Of a stretch of DNA of 64,000 nucleotides, positions 61,844 through 64,000 are shown piece by piece. The notes under the pieces are model-generated. The model saw only the letters and a program-made list of their open reading frames with translations. It had not been told where the DNA came from and searched no databases. This DNA comes from JBFGFX01 sp965232455 (GTDB lineage Bacteria > Pseudomonadota > Gammaproteobacteria > Steroidobacterales > Woeseiaceae). The position numbers and the translations under genes were made by a program. The DNA is taken from assembly GCA_965232455.1 (NCBI GenBank), contig OZ246981.1, positions 2,170,001 through 2,234,000 on the forward strand, written 5' to 3'. Within the stretch, counting starts at the first letter, position 1; each line of letters opens with the position of its first letter.

Positions 61844-62735
61844 GTCAAAACCGAAGGTGTCTGTTGCTATCCCGGTTTATAACGGGGCCCGATGGATGCG
61901 CTCTACAATTGAATCAATTCTGAATCAGACCTTTGAGGATTTCGAATTGGTCATCGTGGATAACCAATCAACCGACAACACCACACAGATCTGCCGTGAC
62001 TTAGCGAAGCAAGACAAGCGCATTGCGTTGCATGTTAACGAAACCAACATCGGCGCGGCGATGAATTTCAACAGGGCTTTTGAACTCTCCGGCGCTGATT
62101 ACTTCAAGTGGTCATCGTCAAACGACATCATTGCGCCGACATTCCTGGAGCGCTGCGTCGATGTGTTGGACAAAGAACCTGACGTCGTCGTAGCTGCCCC
62201 CAAGACCCAGATAATTAACGACAATGACGAAGTCGTAGAGTACTGTAACGAGGACATGCACCTATGTGAAGACGATCCGTTCGACCGATTTACCGCCTTT
62301 TTGGATCGTGTACGCCTCAATAACCTGGAGCAGGCTTTGATGCGCTCAAACGTGTTGCGCAAGACCACCTTGCAAGCTGCGTATCCGGCTTCGGACACGA
62401 TATTGGTGGCTGAGATCGTGGCACGTGGCAAAGTTCATCAGATACCGGAGTTTCTCTTGTCCCGTCGAGTGGCCCGTTCTTCAACAACCAATCTGATGAC
62501 TCAAGAAGAAATTGCCACCTTCTACTCGCCAAATAAAAAATATACTCCACACCAGCACCTCAACACAGCCGCAGCACTGATTGGTATTGCTACTCGTCTG
62601 GATATTCCATTTCGTACTCGAATGAAGTTTTACCGCTATTGCGTACGCCATATCGTCTGGTCGCGTCGCGGAATTGGTCAGGATATCGCATACTATTTCA
62701 AGCAACTTGGGCGAAATCCAGTCTCCACCCATTAA
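61836..62735 (+). CDS. Family 2 glycosyltransferase
   Basis: 299 residues of GT-A fold: VSVAIPVYNGARWMRSTIESILNQTF at the start, DFELVIVDNQSTDNT, and KWSSSNDII with a DxD-like NDII region near 90-100. Transfers a sugar from a nucleotide donor to a polysaccharide or lipid. No membrane segment. It starts 8 bp before the end of the DUF4910 gene, so they are cotranscribed, in a less GC-rich region. Confidence 0.9.
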   Translation: MSKSKPKVSVAIPVYNGARWMRSTIESILNQTFEDFELVIVDNQSTDNTTQICRDLAKQDKRIALHVNETNIGAAMNFNRAFELSGADYFKWSSSNDIIAPTFLERCVDVLDKEPDVVVAAPKTQIINDNDEVVEYCNEDMHLCEDDPFDRFTAFLDRVRLNNLEQALMRSNVLRKTTLQAAYPASDTILVAEIVARGKVHQIPEFLLSRRVARSSTTNLMTQEEIATFYSPNKKYTPHQHLNTAAALIGIATRLDIPFRTRMKFYRYCVRHIVWSRRGIGQDIAYYFKQLGRNPVSTH

Positions 62736-62738
62736 CGG

Positions 62739-63644
62739 CTAACCGTACGTGCGACAGGAAAGTTCCGCGACTTCGTGACCGCTGGACACAGCTTCGTAGT
62801 ACAGATCGGACAGCTTCAAGAGCAAGTTTGTTTTACCGGACATCGCGTATCCGTCCACGGCGGTGATTTGCGTAACGTCCGCCAGCGTACCCACGATCGC
62901 AATCTCATCAGCGATGTGGAGTTCCGTACGGTTAACGGGCCGGCGCTCGAAGTCAATATCGTTTTGCCGGGCCAACTCCTCAACTATATCCAACGTAATA
63001 CTCTCCAGCACACCCTCCGATGCCGGCGGTGTGAATACTTTGCCGTCCCGGGCCAACACAACGCATGAACCTCCGGTTTCTGCCACGCGATCGGATGCAT
63101 TCATTAGAATCATCTCGGAGTAACCACGTTTTCGTCCCTCCATCTTGGCAAGGCGTGCGACCTGATAATTCGTGCTTGTCTTGATTCGGGAGGGAAGCAT
63201 GTTGTCTGAAGCCCGTTTCCAAGTGCTGATACCAAGTTCCATGGGTTCGGGGCGCGCTTTAGGCGACTGAAAAGCTTGCAAGCACAGATCCGTTCGCTGT
63301 CCTTCACCCCAATGACCTTCGATCATATACAAGGTGGCACGAACCCAAATGTTATTTTCCTTCTGAACCAGGGCTCCAATGATTGAGTGTACTGCGTCCT
63401 CGAATTCCTCCCACGAATAGTCGAAGGGCATATTCAGCAATGTCGCTGATCGATGAAATCTCTCATAGTGTTTACGCAGGGACACGACTCCCATGCTGCC
63501 ATCCGGTTGCCAGTAGCCCTTAAGCCCCTCAAATACGTTTAATCCGCGAAACACTGCCTCACTAGAAACATGAATTTTCGCATCATCCCAGGGACGAATC
63601 TTGCGATCAAAATATATAAATTCCGGCTTCTGTAAGTCCAACAT
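62739..63644 (-). CDS. Class IV aminotransferase (branched-chain aminotransferase-like)
   Basis: 301 residues. Catalytic Lys in SRIKTSTNYQVARLAKMEGRK, then MILMNASDRVAETGGSCVV (the usual E-GS-N segment) and FTPPASEGVLESITLD. Transfers an amino group using PLP. In BCAT the motif is EGSGENIF; here ETGGSCVV is different, so the acceptor may be a 2-oxo acid or a sugar-pathway intermediate rather than a branched-chain oxo acid. It lies beside the C-methyltransferase gene in the same direction and is in the polysaccharide-type segment. Confidence 0.82.
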   Translation of the reverse strand: MLDLQKPEFIYFDRKIRPWDDAKIHVSSEAVFRGLNVFEGLKGYWQPDGSMGVVSLRKHYERFHRSATLLNMPFDYSWEEFEDAVHSIIGALVQKENNIWVRATLYMIEGHWGEGQRTDLCLQAFQSPKARPEPMELGISTWKRASDNMLPSRIKTSTNYQVARLAKMEGRKRGYSEMILMNASDRVAETGGSCVVLARDGKVFTPPASEGVLESITLDIVEELARQNDIDFERRPVNRTELHIADEIAIVGTLADVTQITAVDGYAMSGKTNLLLKLSDLYYEAVSSGHEVAELSCRTYG

Positions 63645-63674
63645 GAATTTTGTCTCCGCTGCGCTGCTTGGCTA

Positions 63675-64000
63675 CTAGACGATTCTTACTTCGGGTAGTG
63701 GGATGATGAACTGACACCCCCATTCCCGCACATGAGAGAGCTGATCAATAATTTCATCCGCAATATTCCAGGGCATGATCAAAATGAAGTCAGGTTTAGT
63801 CTCACTTATTCGCTCAACGGCATGAATAGGGATGCGCGTTCCTGGTGTGAAGCGACCTTGCTTGTATGGGTTTCGATCGACCATGTAGTCCAGGAAGTCG
63901 GTGCGAATTCCACAATAGTTCAACATCGTATTGCCTTTGCCGGGCACGCCATATCCCACAATGTGCTGTCCCTTATCCCGAATCGTCAATAGACAACGCA
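63675..64000 (-). CDS. SAM-dependent C-methyltransferase, C-terminal part
   Basis: The frame is open to the window edge, so the N-terminus is missing. The visible 108 residues match the C-terminal domain of sugar C-methyltransferases (Methyltransf_14 type): IVGYGVPGKGNTMLNYCGI, TDFLDYMVDRNPYKQGRFTPGTRIPI, KPDFILIMPWNIADEI and GCQFIIPLPEVRIV. The full enzyme methylates a dTDP- or NDP-sugar carbon for surface polysaccharide. The gene is 30 bp upstream of the aminotransferase in the same direction. Confidence 0.88.
   Translation of the reverse strand, partial: RCLLTIRDKGQHIVGYGVPGKGNTMLNYCGIRTDFLDYMVDRNPYKQGRFTPGTRIPIHAVERISETKPDFILIMPWNIADEIIDQLSHVREWGCQFIIPLPEVRIV

Overview
The window is 64 kb of a GC-rich proteobacterial chromosome, most likely a gammaproteobacterium. 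The basis is the set of families present: TonB-dependent receptors with FecI/FecR regulation, GlrK-lipoprotein-GlrR, bacterioferritin with Bfd and Fur-box-like sites, a SAM-II riboswitch, PrsR with PEP-CTERM proteins, and many GGDEF/EAL proteins. Together these suggest a free-living, probably aquatic heterotroph. The assignment is an inference from gene content, and no marker gene is present.

Layout. 1-6.3 kb: a leftward FecI-type sigma factor, FecR, STN-containing TonB receptor and beta-propeller lipoprotein module; its distal part looks less GC-rich. 6.7-8.9 kb: three paralogous small XRE regulators, each behind a near-identical operator that resembles the C-box of restriction-modification controller proteins. 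No restriction or methylation gene is in view, and remnants of a second sigma/anti-sigma pair lie between copies 1 and 2. 8.9-12.2 kb: a leftward operon with a good promoter, a SAM-II riboswitch, an intrinsic terminator, an ACT-less aspartokinase-homoserine dehydrogenase fusion, two MarR proteins and a small unknown protein. 12.5-13.6 kb: a GAF-GGDEF protein. 13.8-24.4 kb: a spermidine-synthase-like membrane fusion protein, two paralogous 2OG-Fe(II) oxygenases that bracket a DUF3604 protein and a PpiC plus three HupE/UreJ-like cluster, then an EF-hand protein and a coiled-coil membrane protein. A 160-bp palindrome supplies the end of the third HupE gene.

24.7-36.5 kb: a second TonB receptor, a large secreted Vps10/BNR-repeat protein, an unknown protein, an FAD-linked oxidase, an aldehyde dehydrogenase and a lipoprotein. 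36.5-47.1 kb: two large cyclic-di-GMP proteins around a YbdK ligase and N-formylglutamate amidohydrolase pair, then a lipoprotein and an HEWGH metalloprotease-like lipoprotein. 47.5-52.2 kb: galE, and the glrK-lipoprotein-glrR operon. 52.3-58.5 kb: a DUF6152 protein and its partner, an L-2-hydroxyglutarate-oxidase-like flavoprotein translationally coupled to PrsR, Fur-controlled bfd, a PEP-CTERM protein with a textbook sigma-54 promoter, and bfr. 58.6-59.7 kb: a frameshifted PEP-CTERM pseudogene and tRNA-Glu and tRNA-Ala. 59.7-64 kb: a visibly less GC-rich segment with polysaccharide-type genes (DUF4910 protein, glycosyltransferase, class IV aminotransferase, C-methyltransferase end), which could be the edge of an island beside the tRNAs.

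The most interesting items are the triplicated controller-protein circuit whose third copy has a matched change in both operator half-sites, the SAM-II-controlled ACT-less bifunctional enzyme, and the visible link from PrsR to a sigma-54 promoter on a PEP-CTERM gene.
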